Assembly: GCA_013399695.1 (NCBI GenBank)
Contig: VXAU01004795.1
Location: forward strand, 61,572-125,571
Length of the DNA: 64,000 bases
Direction: 5' to 3'
DNA from: Formicarius rufipectus
Taxonomy: Eukaryota > Chordata > Aves > Passeriformes > Formicariidae
The notes under the pieces were generated by a model. The model saw nothing but the letters and a program-made list of their open reading frames with translations. It was not told the origin of the DNA and did not search any database. Every line of letters begins with the position of its first letter. Positions within the stretch are counted from its first letter, which is position 1. Below are positions 48,701 through 62,850 of this stretch, one piece after another. A program made the translations under genes and the position numbers.

Positions 48701-50984
48701 GTGGCAGGGGTTGTGGTCTACCTGTGTATCACATAAAAGAAAGAGGAGAGATTCTGGAGGTAGGACATAAAATGCCAAAGATCAGGACCCTCACAATAAC
48801 CCAGAAAGGAGGCAAAGTCTCAAGGCACAACTGAAGCAATGGAGTAAGAAAGTGAGGCACAGATCCACCAGGGACCGGGGAGCTTCTAGAGCAGATAAAG
48901 TATGACCAAATTTCCACCTGAAGTGAGAAGGAAATGGGATCTGCACTTCACATCAGGAAGACCATACAGAAATTTCAGACTGACAAGTAGGAGAAAGTAG
49001 ACTGGTACACACAGGATGCCCTGTTCGGAATCCTTTGGTAGACACTGCAACATCAAGTAAAGAATGGGATAGAAGTAGACAAAAAGTCTAATATGAACAG
49101 GATACAGTGGCAGAAAGCCTAAATAATGCTTTCAGCATTCATCAGAGTTCTCTAAGACATTGATGGCACAGGTCCAGAATGTTTACCTTAAACAAGGTCT
49201 TGTTTATCACAGGTATAATGGAAACATGGTGGCAGGTGGGCAGTGGAATGTGGAAATCCCTAGGAACCATTACTCCAATTATTTTCATTACCCTGAAGTA
49301 AAATGTGAAACCTTTTACATTGATCACTCAGATAATACTGGATTTCTAGATGCTGGGAATAACTGTTTCAGGGACAGGTAACCAGGAAATCCACAAAATG
49401 GGAATCAAGTCTAGAGTCAGACCTGAGAAGTACAAACAATTGGTTTATTATCTTTCTGCCTGAAACATACCAGCATCTGATTCAGCATTTCTACAGACAT
49501 GGAAAGCCAGATCAACTACTGCCATACTGAATTTCAAATACAAAAATCCCATATAGTTATAAAAATGCCCTAAAAGGGGAACTGTAAAGTGTATGCTTTC
49601 TGGAGACAGAGAGAGACTATTTCAAGACACCATGTTAGCCTCAAAGCAAATGCATCCTGCCTGTCAAATCAAAAGAAAAAAAAAAAAGGAAGCCTAAACA
49701 TCAATGATATTTATAAACAACTGAACCTTCTGGCACAAGTAAATAAAACAAACAAATGATAATGTTTATCATGAAGTCAGGTCACTATCTCACAGGAACC
49801 TCTCCTACATTCATAAATGGTGCCGAAAAAAGAAATACTGAGATGACAATCATGCAGTGGTAACTGCTAGTTATCACAGGAAAGAGAAGAACTACAGCAT
49901 GCTGCAGAAACATCTCATAATACTGAGATACTATGTAATGAAACAACAGATGAACTTTGGAATTAAAAAGCATAAAGTGACATACATACAGAAAAAAAAC
50001 AGTCCTAACCCTGTCTATTAAATGTCAGCTGTTGTTATTTTTTTCAGGAATAAGATTATGGCAGCATTTCCCATGAAAATATCAACTCAGGAGCAGTCAA
50101 ACCAAGAGGAATGCTAGAAACTACTTGCAAAGAGAAAAGAAAAGCATAAGGATACAAAGTTAATCCACATTATGCCTGAATCCTGAATATTGTGGTAAAT
50201 TCTGCTCCACTTGCCCATCTGTGATACAGAGGAACAGCAAAAGGTCCCAAAAGCAGCAGCATAGCTGATCAAAGGAACAAAGCAGGTTCTATGAATGGGA
50301 TGCTCAAATAGACCAGGACTGTGCAACGTGACAAAGGTACAGAAGAAAGAATAGGGGTCTAAAGAGTAATGTGGAGTCGTGAAAGCAAAGAGGAAACACT
50401 ATTTACTGTTTCTTCTCAGTAATAATTCTGGGACTTCAAACAACAGTAGCAGATTTAAAACAAGAAAATACTGTCATATAATACAGGACAGGTATGTGAG
50501 TTCTTGTTGTGACTTATATTAAACATCAAATATTTTGCACATTCAAAGGGAATAATCTTTCAGGGAAGAAAATGCCATGAAGAGTTCTTAAGTATGATGA
50601 TTTCACCTTTATGATCCAAGAATTTCCTGACTCAAATCACCAGAAATCAAAACAAACAAACAAACAAACAAAAAAACCCAAAAAAAACCACTCTCAGGAA
50701 GCACTATAATCTGACTGCTGTATTTCATATTCCCTAGGTGTCCTCCATTGATTACTCCACAAGGATCTAGTTTATTCAACTGCCAGGCATTCCTTCATAA
50801 CAATAATGAAGTACTATCATTCCTGGGATAGAACAAATGTCAGCTTGGAATCCATGTTTTCCCCACCTGTCTCCTGAACCAAATGTGGTCTGACCTGCCA
50901 AGCTAGATCAGTAGCCAGAGGAGGGACATACTGGTGTCTTTGCGTTTAAAGAGCTAAGGAACCACGGCACACTCTCATCAGAAT
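42766..50984. other. non-coding, no gene seen
   Basis: Scattered ORFs, such as 46661-47146 plus, lack domains and coding-exon borders. About 49.1-49.4 kb has a faint resemblance to an old CR1 coding region, too weak to annotate. Confidence 0.5.
50649..50676. repeat. (AAAC)n simple repeat
   Basis: Five consecutive AAAC units followed by A/C-rich sequence. Confidence 0.9.
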
Positions 50985-51050
50985 AGTTCAGTGAGAAGGG
51001 TCCTGTTAGGATCATCTAGTCCAACTGCCAAGAAACTATAGGCACCATAA
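50985..51050 (-). mobile_element. CR1 LINE 3'-end scrap
   Basis: GTGAGAAGGGTCCTGTTAGG and ATCATCTAGTCCAACTGCC are the reverse complement of the CR1 3' terminus. About 65 bp are recognisable. Confidence 0.65.
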
Positions 51051-52313
51051 TTAATTTCAGACATGCACTGTCATTCTCCTAGATTCTCCCAAAACTTGGC
51101 AAGTGAGGTATCATATATAATAGGTACTTACCTGAGGTCAAGGCAGAAAGTCACATTTTCTTTCATATGTGCACACTGGGATGACATTAGTGCATCAGTG
51201 ATTGATGAGCCAAGCATGTTCTTCACATTTTCTCCTCCAAAGCTGTCTGTTTACAAAGGCTTCTGCCAAGGAAACAAACCCCACTTTATTCATAACAATT
51301 CTAAATTAATATTAGAATAGAAATTTCCTGAGAGATTATTTCCATTTACAGAGGGTCCTGGTTGACAAATTGCTCTTCCTCCAAGAAAAAGTCAATACAA
51401 TTTCAGCTCTTGAGACAGGAATCTCACCACACCTTTGCAGCCACAAATTTAAGAGAGTTCAGTCCCCAGTGCAAGGACTGCAGTCACAGTTGTGATCTGC
51501 AGCCACATTCAGGAAAGAAAGGCTGCCTACAGGCTGTGCAAATTGGAATGAAAAATGTTAGGCCTGTATAATTAAAGTCACAAAAAAGTTTGCAACACAG
51601 GCCTGTTGTTACCCATTGCAAATACAAGTCCAAATTCCTTACCTTATGCTTTTTGACTTGGTTGCATACAAGTTTCTCAGTTGCACACTAATAATTAGCA
51701 ATATTTTCAATATTAAGGACAAACACATTTTAAAATAATTCTTTTAAAGCATTCAGGAAAGGCATATTTAAACTTTTATATGAGGAACAAAGCACACTAT
51801 ACACCCAACACACTTTACAACTTCGTTTGTCCCTAAGTTTGAGTGCCCTTTCCCAGAAGGAACTTCCTCTATCAGGTCCACACAAACAATAGCTACTAAA
51901 TCTTTCTTTTCCTTTCTGATTTTATTGAGGAAATGTCTTGTATTATAAAACTTCCAGAGACAAGAGAAGTTTTCTATATGTAAGGGCCTTCATCTACATC
52001 TTGCTTTTTCACTTGGTAGCACCACTGTAGCTGAGACTGTCGTAGGGCTGTGATTGATTACCACTGTCAAAGGATTTATTGCCAAGTTTATTTTATTAAT
52101 AGTCTGTTTAATTCAAGTTAAAATATGCTTGGAACTTGAAGCCTTCAACCCAGCTTGAGAGTCTGCACTGGCCTGAATCTCGGTCTATCTAGTATGTCCA
52201 AACCAGATGACCTTGTTGAGGTCAGGTCTCCCTGAACATGAGAATCAAAGTAATAATCACGCACAGTAACTGCAGGAACTGAAGCTGGAAGAAACTTAAC
52301 ACAAAGCTAGACC

Positions 52314-52327
52314 TTTTTTTTTTTTTT
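52314..52327. repeat. poly(T) tract
   Basis: 14 uninterrupted T. Confidence 0.85.
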
Positions 52328-53006
52328 AACAGTATCTGAGCAGAAACACCCTATGGTAGCAAGGCAAGTATTTACCCTGGTTCTGCTGTTAGAGAGAAAG
52401 AAGAAAGTCCATGAGGGGTTGGACATGTGACTGATTCCCAGAGCAGGTTCATGGCTTCATTTTATGTCCCAAAATTTCCTACATAGTTTACACAGAGATT
52501 GCAGTTTCCCCATAAAGTGCTCACCATCCTTTTTGATCCACAAATGCTCTGGTACATTTAGTGTCACCTAAATAATCCCACATCCTATGACTTCATTCAC
52601 ATTCCTTGCATAAAGAATACAGTAAGTAAGCCTTAAGCAAACAAAGGTAAGTGCTGTTCCAGGATTTGAAAAGGCATTTGATAACTTCCTCCTTTTAGAA
52701 CACTGCTTTGACTTGCCCCTAACAAAACACTAACAGGATAGGTTGCTTTACTAGAACTGTACCAGCACAAGCTACAGAATACCCAGGATTCTGTCCAGCA
52801 GCAACCAGTTCAAACAGCTGTGCACAAGCTGGAAATTATTTACAGCAGAGCTTATTATGCAAGCAAACTTTTATCTTCAACTGTCCTTTTTATTGCTGTA
52901 CCGCCAACTTAATTGAACGCATGCATATTGCATACTGAGGTAGAGGGATCCAAAGTCAGTGGATACAGGAGTAATTATTTAATGTTTATGAACCTTCAGT
53001 GTTTTC

Positions 53007-53026
53007 TTTTTTTTTTTTTTTTTTTT
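53007..53026. repeat. poly(T) tract
   Basis: 20 uninterrupted T after GTTTTC. Confidence 0.9.
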
Positions 53027-56000
53027 AAATTCTTGTTTTGCTTCCTGCACCCTTAAGAGCAAACTGTGTAGTTTCACTTAGAGTTTGAGTCCAGTAGCAT
53101 TTACTCAGTCTCTCACTTATGGTAATCCTGAAAAAAACCCTCCTCCTTAATAAATTACTGTGAAGAAATTTTTTGTTTGGAGCCTCCTGCTACCTCGTCA
53201 TTCTCTTCCCTAATTGAGAAATGTACATTATCCAGAACTGCCCTGACTTGCAGAATGCTGAAGAATTGTCTTAAACACTAATCCGTTAACAAGATCCTGC
53301 TCTAGTAATGTGTCACCAGAATTGCTTCAGCAACCTTTGTGACTCCTCCTCATCATGTTTGCCATGACAGCGCTCATTTTCTTCTGTAAATGCTATTGAG
53401 ACACAGACTTTACTATTGAGACACAGTATTTGCCACAGTAGTATTTAACTTCTCCTTGGGCAGTTCTTGAAACACAGAGAAGCAAGAACAATTGGCTGCT
53501 GCTGTAATGAATTGCCTGGGTAGGACTTAGTGCACCAATGGAAACTGATAGGCTGATGCCGATCTACGGAAGGCTCAAGTCATCTTCACTGGGTTACCCA
53601 GTACTGAGCTGTGCTAACACCCACTAGCTGAAGATTTCTTTGCATTACTTCAGGGGTGATTATTCAGGTACAGGCAATGACACAAGAGCTTGGAGTCTTT
53701 GCTACAAGCTACAAGTCTTGTAGAAGGTAAAATAAAAAAGGAGAAAAGGAACAAAGAGTTAAAGAAAAATTATCCTTCCTTATAATTTGGTTTTGGTTTT
53801 ACATACATCTCTAATGGATGAAAGATGACTCCGAAGAGTAAAACAATTTGGTATCTGTGTTTTCTGTTTAACACAACTGTTTTACAAACCTACTATTAAG
53901 ATGAATAGATATTTAATTAACTTACTCATATTGCAGAGGATGAAACATGTCCATGACAGGACAAAAAATATTTCCGGGTTAGCATTAGTCTCTATGAAGA
54001 AGGAGACGCAAGGAAATAGAAGTGAACATAATCTTGAGTACAGCTGTGGTAACTAAATCAGGAAAGGGAAAGTGGTGATGAGGAACAGTACAATAAGAGT
54101 CAAAAACACTGAAAATTAAACCTTGGAGCATTTGCCCATGTGGGCTGATGCTGCTACAAATGACAAGGAACTAAACTCAACCAAGCAGAGGAAATAAATT
54201 AGAAATTTACATTATTCTCATGTTTCTAGAAAGAAGCAAGGAAAATTAGAAGCTATAGCAACAAACAAAGGAATACCAATGTTTGAACTGCTGGACAGCA
54301 AAAAGGAACAGCTCTAGGAAACTAAACAGGAACAGTACTAGCCCAGTGGACCCCGCAGTCTCATGGATTCAGAAACCTTCCTATCACACTGAAGGCCATG
54401 TCACAGTTGCATTACAGAGATACCAGATTTGAGGAATATGGAGCAAAGACACCACACAAGCAGCCATCAACATGTGAGGGACAGAACCCATGATTGTTGT
54501 ATTTCATTGCTCGTGTCCATACTGTGCAGAGCTGCACTGGACCATCACCAGCAAGAACAGTGTTGCCCTGGTTATATACAACTGCCTGTGCCTCCCAACT
54601 CTGGCACTCAGAGAGGGCTTTTTCTGGCAGACTGATCCAAATTCCCTCCTGCACCCAAAGTGTCCCAGCAGCAAAGACTAGCCACAAACACAGATGACTT
54701 CTCTCGTAAGCCTGGAGCTTCACCACCTGCAGGAAACAGAGTAAAGTGCAGACCATGCTTTGAGCGCCCTGTAACAGTACCACAGATGGTGCACATGGTG
54801 GTGGGAGACAATCTTTCTATAACCAGTAACCTTCCACTGCAAACACTGACAGCCAGTGCTGCAAGATTTTTACTAACTGAAATACAGCATTTTTAAGGAT
54901 TACTTTTTTCCCCTTTCTTTTAGATATAAGAGAACCATCCCCATGCTGGTACTTGCACATATTTACACTAAAGCAGGAGGCATACATATGGAATGCTTAG
55001 CTGTAAGAGGGCTGCAACAACAACACAGCAATATCTTTGTGCTGAGCATACAGATGAGCTCCCTGCAGTCAGGCAGGGTTCTCAGGATGTTTCACCCTTC
55101 CTGCCTGCTGAAACTGGGTGGGCTGGGCCCTGGTTTGGGTTGCTAAAAAAAGAGAATGCTGGTGCAGGCAGTCAGGTTCACAAAGCATTTGGGTGGGGAC
55201 ATGGAATCAAACAGCGCTGGTGACAGCTGTGTTTCTCAGGTTGTGTCTGCAAACTACAAATAGACTGGGTACCTCCCTTACTTGGAGAGAGATGAGGCTC
55301 TTGGACTTAAGCAGAAGCAGCCTCCATCTCTCCCAGTTATCTCTGCTATGCACAGACACTGCTAGGCAGCACGTGCTCAGGGAGCCAGGCCAGCACACAG
55401 CAACTATAAGGAGAAAAGTTTTGGCAGTGGCAAGACAGCTCCTGTGTTGTGCCTGTGCAGAGGCAAGTCAGTACGGTAATTTCTCAGACCATCTAGATAA
55501 TGCTGGAGACCTTGGTGAAATAGCACTCTGACATCTGCAAGGGATGGAGGGACAATACGTCAGAGCAGAATGGACAGGAGTCACTCCTCACTGCTAGTTG
55601 GCAGGGGAGCAGAGCTGGACTGAGTGGATAGTCAAGGGCCTGCTGCATGGCCTATTGCTGCTGTGGTCATTGATCCATGTGCTCCATTGACAGTGAAAAA
55701 GATTGTGTGCACAGTGTGAGACACACTGCACCCACCCTCACTTCTGAAGGCACAGCTGCCACTCATGTGCTTTTAAGAAGAGAGCATTTGAAAGAGCTTA
55801 GCGGGCTGATACACCTAACAGTATGGCTTCATCAAAATAGTTACTACAAGAAAGGACAAAGGAGACAAAATTCAGCTCTGAAAGCTCTCAGACTAATATA
55901 TATAAAGACTGAAATGGATCCTAGGGAACTGAAAACAAAACCAGGATTTCATTCAAAAGTAAATCAGGCAGTAAATACAATAGGATGCAATGGGGTGAAG

Positions 56001-56740
56001 TGCAAAATTAACACTTGTAGGCTAAAAAACAACTCAAAATCTGAAAGACCACCCGTGGAAATGGGAAAATATTTGACCATGCTGGAGACAATCCAGAAAT
56101 AGTCTGGTGCCAGGACTGTGATCCAGCCATCAAAAAGGAGAACACAAAACTAGTCAGTATTGCAGATGAGCTACTCAGAGACAAAAACAGTATGCCATGA
56201 ACAGCAACACAGACTATTCCTGGAGCATCATGTACAATTTTACTGCCACAGATGAAATATACCGAGAGAATCAAAGTAATGGAGAGCTAGTCTTACAAGA
56301 GAAGGGTAAGAACTAGAGAAGACAGAGCTCAAAGTCTAGTTGAACAAGACACAGAATACCATCAAAATCTGCTTGGGCTGCTACTTCACCATGAGACTTG
56401 GCTGCAACTAGAAACAGCTGCAGTACTGCAAACACCACGGCACACAGTGAAGTAACAGCCCCAAACTACATGGCAAGCCATGCATTTTTACTGGAAACAG
56501 CCATAATTTGACATTGAACAGCCTGAAGTTGTGTCAGAGGACATTTAGGTTAGATATTAAGGTTATTCACTTAGAGGGTAGTTGAGCTCACTAGGAAAGC
56601 GGTCACAGCACCAAGCCTGACAGAGTTCAAGTGTTTGGACAATACCCTCAGGCACATGGTATGACTCTTCTCACAAAGAGAAGTGTTCTGAGCTTTGCCA
56701 GACTAACTACAGTGCTGTTCAGGTGAGGAAAACATGCACA

Positions 56741-56760
56741 AAGGGTGAATTTTCACCCTT
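56741..56760. repeat. near-perfect 20-bp palindrome
   Basis: AAGGGTGAA and TTCACCCTT are separated by two T. It is isolated in non-coding sequence. Confidence 0.55.
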
Positions 56761-59700
56761 CATCTGTTGTCTGCCTTTCCAAATGGATGGCTTCCCTGTA
56801 GGATGGCACACAGAACAATGAAACTTTGCTGCAAGGTGAGCTCAGGCTTTCCAGTCAGCTGATCAACAGCAACATCTGTGAAGGCCTCTCAGTTTTTACA
56901 TGCTTAGAGTCTCAACGTGATCATAAAGGATTTGTCAGGACCAGTGCATACTATTCATTAAAAGTTCATCTTGCACCCATTCTAGAAGAAATGCTTTGTA
57001 TGAGCAACTGTTGCAAGACACATGTTCTAGTCAAGAGCATTCATGATTAAGTCTGTATGACTTAATTGCTAATAAATAACAGGAAATCTCTTTCCCACCA
57101 TACTGTAAAGGCAACCAATATTGTTACAACTTGAAGCCATGTAAATGTCCTCTGTGCTTGATCCAAAGCTCAGCCAACACAGCTCTTAGCACAAGCACAA
57201 AGCAAATCTAGAAGTTTGCATGATTTTTAATTTAGGAAGGCAGTAATACTCACTCACACTGACATAGTCCACAAAATGAATCCTTTGCAACGATGGGGAT
57301 TACTCTACAAGGGTTTGGCAGTTGACTTAGCACAGAGTAGTGTTCATCCATTGTAAAGAGCACTTTAGTTCACGTACTCCAGATATTCCCCAGGCCAAAC
57401 CCTTAGAAAGTGCTTGGCAACCCTAAATCTTACGCTGGAGATGATGAGCATGTACTCAAGATGTTCAGCCATACTTGACATCCCCCCATGAGTCAGCAAG
57501 ACCTGGGTTTTCGAGAAAGAAAAGACTTCAACAAAAAAAAATACTTTTCAAAGGTATCTTAATTGAGGTTGTCTTTGCCACCAGCAAGACTGGAATGAGT
57601 GCTAATCCATTTGAAAAGGAAAACATAAATTTCGAACATCTCCAGCTACAGAGGGAGTTCTCTTACTACTAGCCATGCTTCAAACATGGACAAACTTGTC
57701 GTATACCTACTCATGTCTAACACTCACAAGTATCAATTCCCCTTCCCTCTTAGTGCAGCAGTCAGGTGCTGCTGAAATGGTTCTTCTGCCTCTTTCTTCA
57801 AGACCAAAGGAGCCAACAGCAGGCAGCTCTGTGCCTGCACTGTTGTCTGCATCACACACAAGCTCCAGCTGCTGCACGGAAAGGGTGAGGGTTTGACCAA
57901 ATCCTATGTGCCAGACCCAGGAGGACATTTCAGATACCTCAGAGTGTCTCAGATAGTGTTAGAAGCCAGTATGATGACAGCTGAATCAAACACAAGGGGA
58001 CACTACTCTTTCCAGTGCAGGGTCAGAAATTTCCATTACACTGGCAGTATATATGCACTTTGAATATTCTCCCTGCAAGTTCAACACTGATTGAGGAAAA
58101 TTAATTCTCAGACATGATCTGGTAGGAAAGTGTTGTTTATACCACAAATAATCCAGGATCCTTACATTGAGAACAACCCACGGGGAACACTGATAAAGTC
58201 ATTCAGATTTAATTTTGCAGCAAAACCAGAAGTTTTTAGGTGATAGGCAATTAAGTAGATATTTCTAATTATCCACAAGCAGTCCCAAGAATTTTTTCAT
58301 AGGAACAGCGAGCTTTACACCTAGCACCTTTGAGAGTCCTATGTTTGAACACGCAAGATCGCCTTCCAAAGCCACTCATCTTTAACTCCATACGCTGGCA
58401 GTTAAGATTGCAAGGGACAAGTGCTGTGAGGTGGTCCTGTAAGGAGCTGAGGCTGAGGAGAGATGCCTGGTTTCAGTTGAGTCACCACACATTAGCTAGC
58501 GACCAATTATCTGCCAAACTGTATTCACTAGTCAACTGTCAAATGCAGGATAACCTGAACTTACCTCCATCTGATTTATAACAACATGTCAAGCTAATAT
58601 AATGTTGCCTTGTGCTGTGATGGGGTAGAAACAACCATGCAGCCAACATGACTCAGATGAGCTGTACCATGGTGAACAAAAGCAATCCAAAGGTCACCCC
58701 TTTTTCCGGCGTCCCCAACCATCCTTCCTGTAATGCTGGGGTGCGGCACCTTTGCAGCATTGTTAGTAGTTAACTATGAACTCCTTCCCCTATAATGAAG
58801 GAAAATATATCAGAACAAAACATTAGAAGAGAATGTAAGAAACCTGTTAACCATAAATCTTTTCTTCTCTCTGTCTCCCCTTCATGTCCTGTATCATTGT
58901 GGTCATTTTCACAAATAGCCCCAGGACTAGTTTACTTAATTTGTATGTAACTTCTCCTAATTAATGTTGGAAAGAGGTGGAGCTGCTGTTGTAACAGCAA
59001 GAGGCAGTCTGTCACTAGCCACAAGATGCAAGATAAAACCTAACAGGCAAAAGTCTCCCACACACTGTACCAAGGCCAGACAGAAATCTGAATATAATCA
59101 GTTTGAGAAAATCTAAGCTCGTGTTACTCTACTCCAAGTGTAATGTTTGCCAACAACAAACATTAATTGTGTGAGGAGTGAAGACTCATTTGTATCATTT
59201 AAACTACTAGGTCTTCATTAGACATTCCTAACTGTTAAGTAAAGCAGTCTGCTTTGTTCTAACCATTATACATGACTGGAATGCCATATGCTGCACTGCT
59301 TTATATTTCAGATGAAGGTCTGCACCTTTCTGTCTTGAAAACCAGTCTTCCTTGACCTTCTCCCTGCCTCCACTTCTGGTGACAACTGCACTACTTTCCT
59401 CTGTAGACTGCAGGTTTTAAAATGATAGCTTGATTATGAGCTACATTCACTTGCATCTCCACGATAGGGAGGATTAGCTGCTACTGTCTGAACAAGAAAA
59501 AGTCTGCTGAATATAGAGTATCAAAATATGCTTTGTTTAAAAGATGCTTCTAGGGTCTAGATCCTGACCATCTAAAACTTCTGTATGGAAAGGAAAAACA
59601 GATTCACTTTGGTATTTGCAATGGCATGTTATTAATGCATGACATATAATATATTTATACATATTTAATAACCAAGGGTGGATTACTTCTCATCAGTTCT

Positions 59701-62700
59701 TCATTCTCTTTCAAGAAAGAGAAGCCAAGCAATGAAAATCCATCATGAACATGAAGCCACTTGGCATCAGCTGGGAAAACACCAGAGCTTACTGTTGCTA
59801 GACCATACAAGTCCAACAGCTGAACAGGTCTCTGACTGGAAGTGTCTCTGACTGTCAGTCTCTTCCCAGGCCCCCTGTGTACTGGTATTGAACACCTGGA
59901 ACTGGGAGATTATCTCTCTGGAATATACAGTTTTATACTGCAGCCAGGTAGGCAATTCCTATCCAGATACATCATAACAATAAATTAAGGTTTTTAAGGT
60001 GTTATTTTGGGGATACATCTACTTAGTGCTCCACTAATGTGTTCCAGTATCGCTGGAACCCACAATTTAACAGGGGCAGTTTCAACTCTGAATCCCTTCT
60101 TCTTACAGCTTACAGACATTATCTAGGACTGCCACTACTGGGTGTGTGCCAAGCATTAGCCAATTACTTCCCAGCTCTGCAAGAGAGGAGATAGAAGAGG
60201 AAAATCCAGCAAGAAAAGCACAAAACCCACATCTCCAAGAAACCAAAAATTAGGGGGGTTAGCATGGGAGTACAGGCAAAATTCACTTAATTTTTAGAGC
60301 TTCCAGCTGTGCTTACACATCTTCAGCCACTCTAGCTGTGTATTTAAACTCTGAACGCACAGGACAGCTCTGCAAAGGATTAAGAAAGGCCACATTTGTT
60401 ATTGACGCAGCTCACACTTTGGCTCAGCCATAGCTTTTAGTAGGAAAAACTGTTATTCTTCCTTGGTCTGAGCATCTTATGCATAAGGTAGAGATGATTT
60501 CACACAAAAATCTCAGTTTTCAGAGCAAAAAAACTCAGTTTAGATAAATTCTCAGTCTCACCTGCGCCTAAATGTATATCCCAACATAATATATATTAGC
60601 CTTGCACAAATTCTCTAGTGCCACACCAGCCACGCTCTTCCTGTTTCCTCCAAGAGCCACCCCTGCCTCTTGCACACAGGCTACCACCAGTCATTCCTTC
60701 CACACCCTTATGAAGCAACCAAGGTTGTCCATGACCATCTTTTGCAGTAGTTTTCCACAGCAAGGATGGTACAAAACTGGCTGAAAGGCTATATCAACAT
60801 TTGATTCTTCCTGGCAAAAGAAGAAACAGGAAAAAAAAGGACAGTGCTGGAGGCAATTCTGCCCCGTGAAGACTTTTCCAGACATGAGACTACGACTGTA
60901 CAGATCAAGCATGTAACCGTATTTGTGCAGAATTTTCACTAGGTATCTATACCAAACCATGTGAACATATGCCATAGTGAATCAACCCAAACTAGAAGAG
61001 AAGCAGATAGGTAGCACCATTGCAGGTTAATTACTCAGTTTATTACCTCTTAGGCAGCTTTGGCAGCCTTTACTGAGCTTAGCTGGTCAGACATCTTCCA
61101 GAATGCAGTTTATCGAATTTAATACTACCTGCAGGATGTCTGCCACACATCCGGTCCTCTGAGTGACAGCAGTGTGGGTGTGTTGGACCTATTCTTAGTG
61201 TCTCTTACCAGGTCTCAACAACTAAATGGGTTAAACACTTATAAGAAATATTAAGGTTGTTTTAAGGTCACCATGCTGTAACCTGGATCAAGTTTATTCT
61301 CTGATTACATAAAAGTCTTTAGAAACAAGGGGGGAAAAAAAAGAGATCAACACAGAACAGAGGAAGGGAGTCTTCTTAATAGACAACTTTCAAAAACCTC
61401 GTGATGGCAAAAATAACAAACCCTGGTTTGTAAAATACCACCACAATGAAGGCTCAGGTAAAGGACTATTAAAGAAGTAGTGATAGAAGATTCAAAGGAA
61501 AAAGTTAAGGAAATTCTTCACACCAGCCTGGAGTAGTTTGCACTGTGTAACTTTTCTTTAGAAATAGATTATCTCTTGTGTTCTCCTCAAAGTAAATGTC
61601 AGCAGAACAGAATTTGATTTTATTCACTCTTCTATTACCACATGCTAAGAGGAGGCAATATTCACCCAAACATTCAAAAAGAACTCCTATGAAGTGAAGT
61701 AGGATGGGGAGAACAGAAGGTTCCCATCCTGAAGACACATACTTGTGAGAGTAGCTAGAAAGGATAGTTAGTACATTAAAACTTGAGCTGGTTCTCAAGA
61801 TGCTGCTTCCCCACACGTAAGGCAGGTGGCAAATCAGAGACCACCAGCACATGACAATAAACACAAGAGCAGAAGTGGGACAGGCAACAAAATTTCTGTC
61901 AGGCTCTTAGCTAACCATCAAGAGGGAACAAGGTGAAAAATCTGAGGCCTGAAACACTCAGCAGTCTGCCTAACAAGGTGGCAACCAACCAAATATGCCT
62001 TCAAAACAGTAGGGGATGATGTGCAGTGTGATAGTTCTAATTATTCTGTATTCTCTGATATCTCTGCCAACATTTCTAAGCACCTATAGCCAGAACAAGC
62101 CACATCCTTTCTCAAGAAAAATGGAAGGAGTAAAAATCAGAGAGAGGTACTTAAGATAGCATGACACACAGGCAAAGATATCACACCTGATACAAAACAC
62201 CTGCAGGACCAGATTTAAGTTTCAGCACTTCTAAAATTATCAAACAATGCAAATGCTACAGGCATTTAGTGAAATTAAAAGCAATTATTTTACAGTGGGT
62301 TTTTACACATTATAGAATTACTACCTTGCTGCAAGATATGAATGTGACAAACAGCTGTGTAACATTTATGAATAGTATCACGCAGTTGTCTATCCGGCTT
62401 TAAATAACAGGGCAGTTCTGGGCTGACATCTGTTACTTGTAACTAGAGGGAATTTGTCTCCAGCTGTGGCAACACTGCAGAAGTCCTCAGTTAGTATGTT
62501 GCAAAGCAATCATTATAAAGGGGTCATAAAACAAGGATCTCCCAAGGACATAACCTCCTGCACAACTGACATTGGCCACTAAGAGATAAGCTACCACATT
62601 AATTAAACCTGGATCACTGTAAGATACAACTGTTCTGGTCTTACCCAACTTGCATTTAGATAACTACACTACAAAATTGTAGAAGAAAAGTGAAAGAACA

Positions 62701-62720
62701 AGCAACAAGTGTATCCTTAC

Positions 62721-62850
62721 AGTATCTCCCATGGCTGATGACTTGATCATGGCACCATAGCCACTTCTAGTACTTCCATTTTTCTTCTGAACTACAGGTG
62801 AAGTAGTGGATCTGGTTTTGGATCCATACCAGATTGGTATCATACCCATT
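62721..62850 (-). CDS. candidate upstream exon of the TMPRSS11E-like gene
   Basis: On the minus strand a pyrimidine-rich tract ending in CAAATAG precedes one base and 43 open codons that start MGMIPIWYGSKTRS, followed by the donor ACT/GTAAGGAT. The peptide is rich in Ser, Thr, Lys, Arg and Gly with no hydrophobic helix, as expected for a cytoplasmic tail. Its phases (2 in, 0 out) fit between a family-type first exon ending in phase 2 and the phase-0 anchor exon at 38897-39020. It could also translate from its own ATG. I do not recognise the sequence, and the link to the gene 23.7 kb away is inference. Confidence 0.35.

Larger units (their letters stand above)
51051..62720. other. non-coding, no gene seen
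   Basis: Two T tracts and one palindrome. A slightly GC-richer part at 54.4-55.6 kb has several overlapping frames on both strands, none recognisable. No further TMPRSS11 exon was found. Confidence 0.5.

Noticed and set aside
49070..49400. Possible old CR1 coding fragment (GGAAACATGGTGGCAGGTGG)
   Set aside because: Only a few short words resemble CR1 ORF2, too little to support a repeat call without alignment.
54412..55531. Cluster of overlapping ORFs on both strands
   Set aside because: The frames shift repeatedly and none shows a motif. It may be an old repeat, but I cannot name it.
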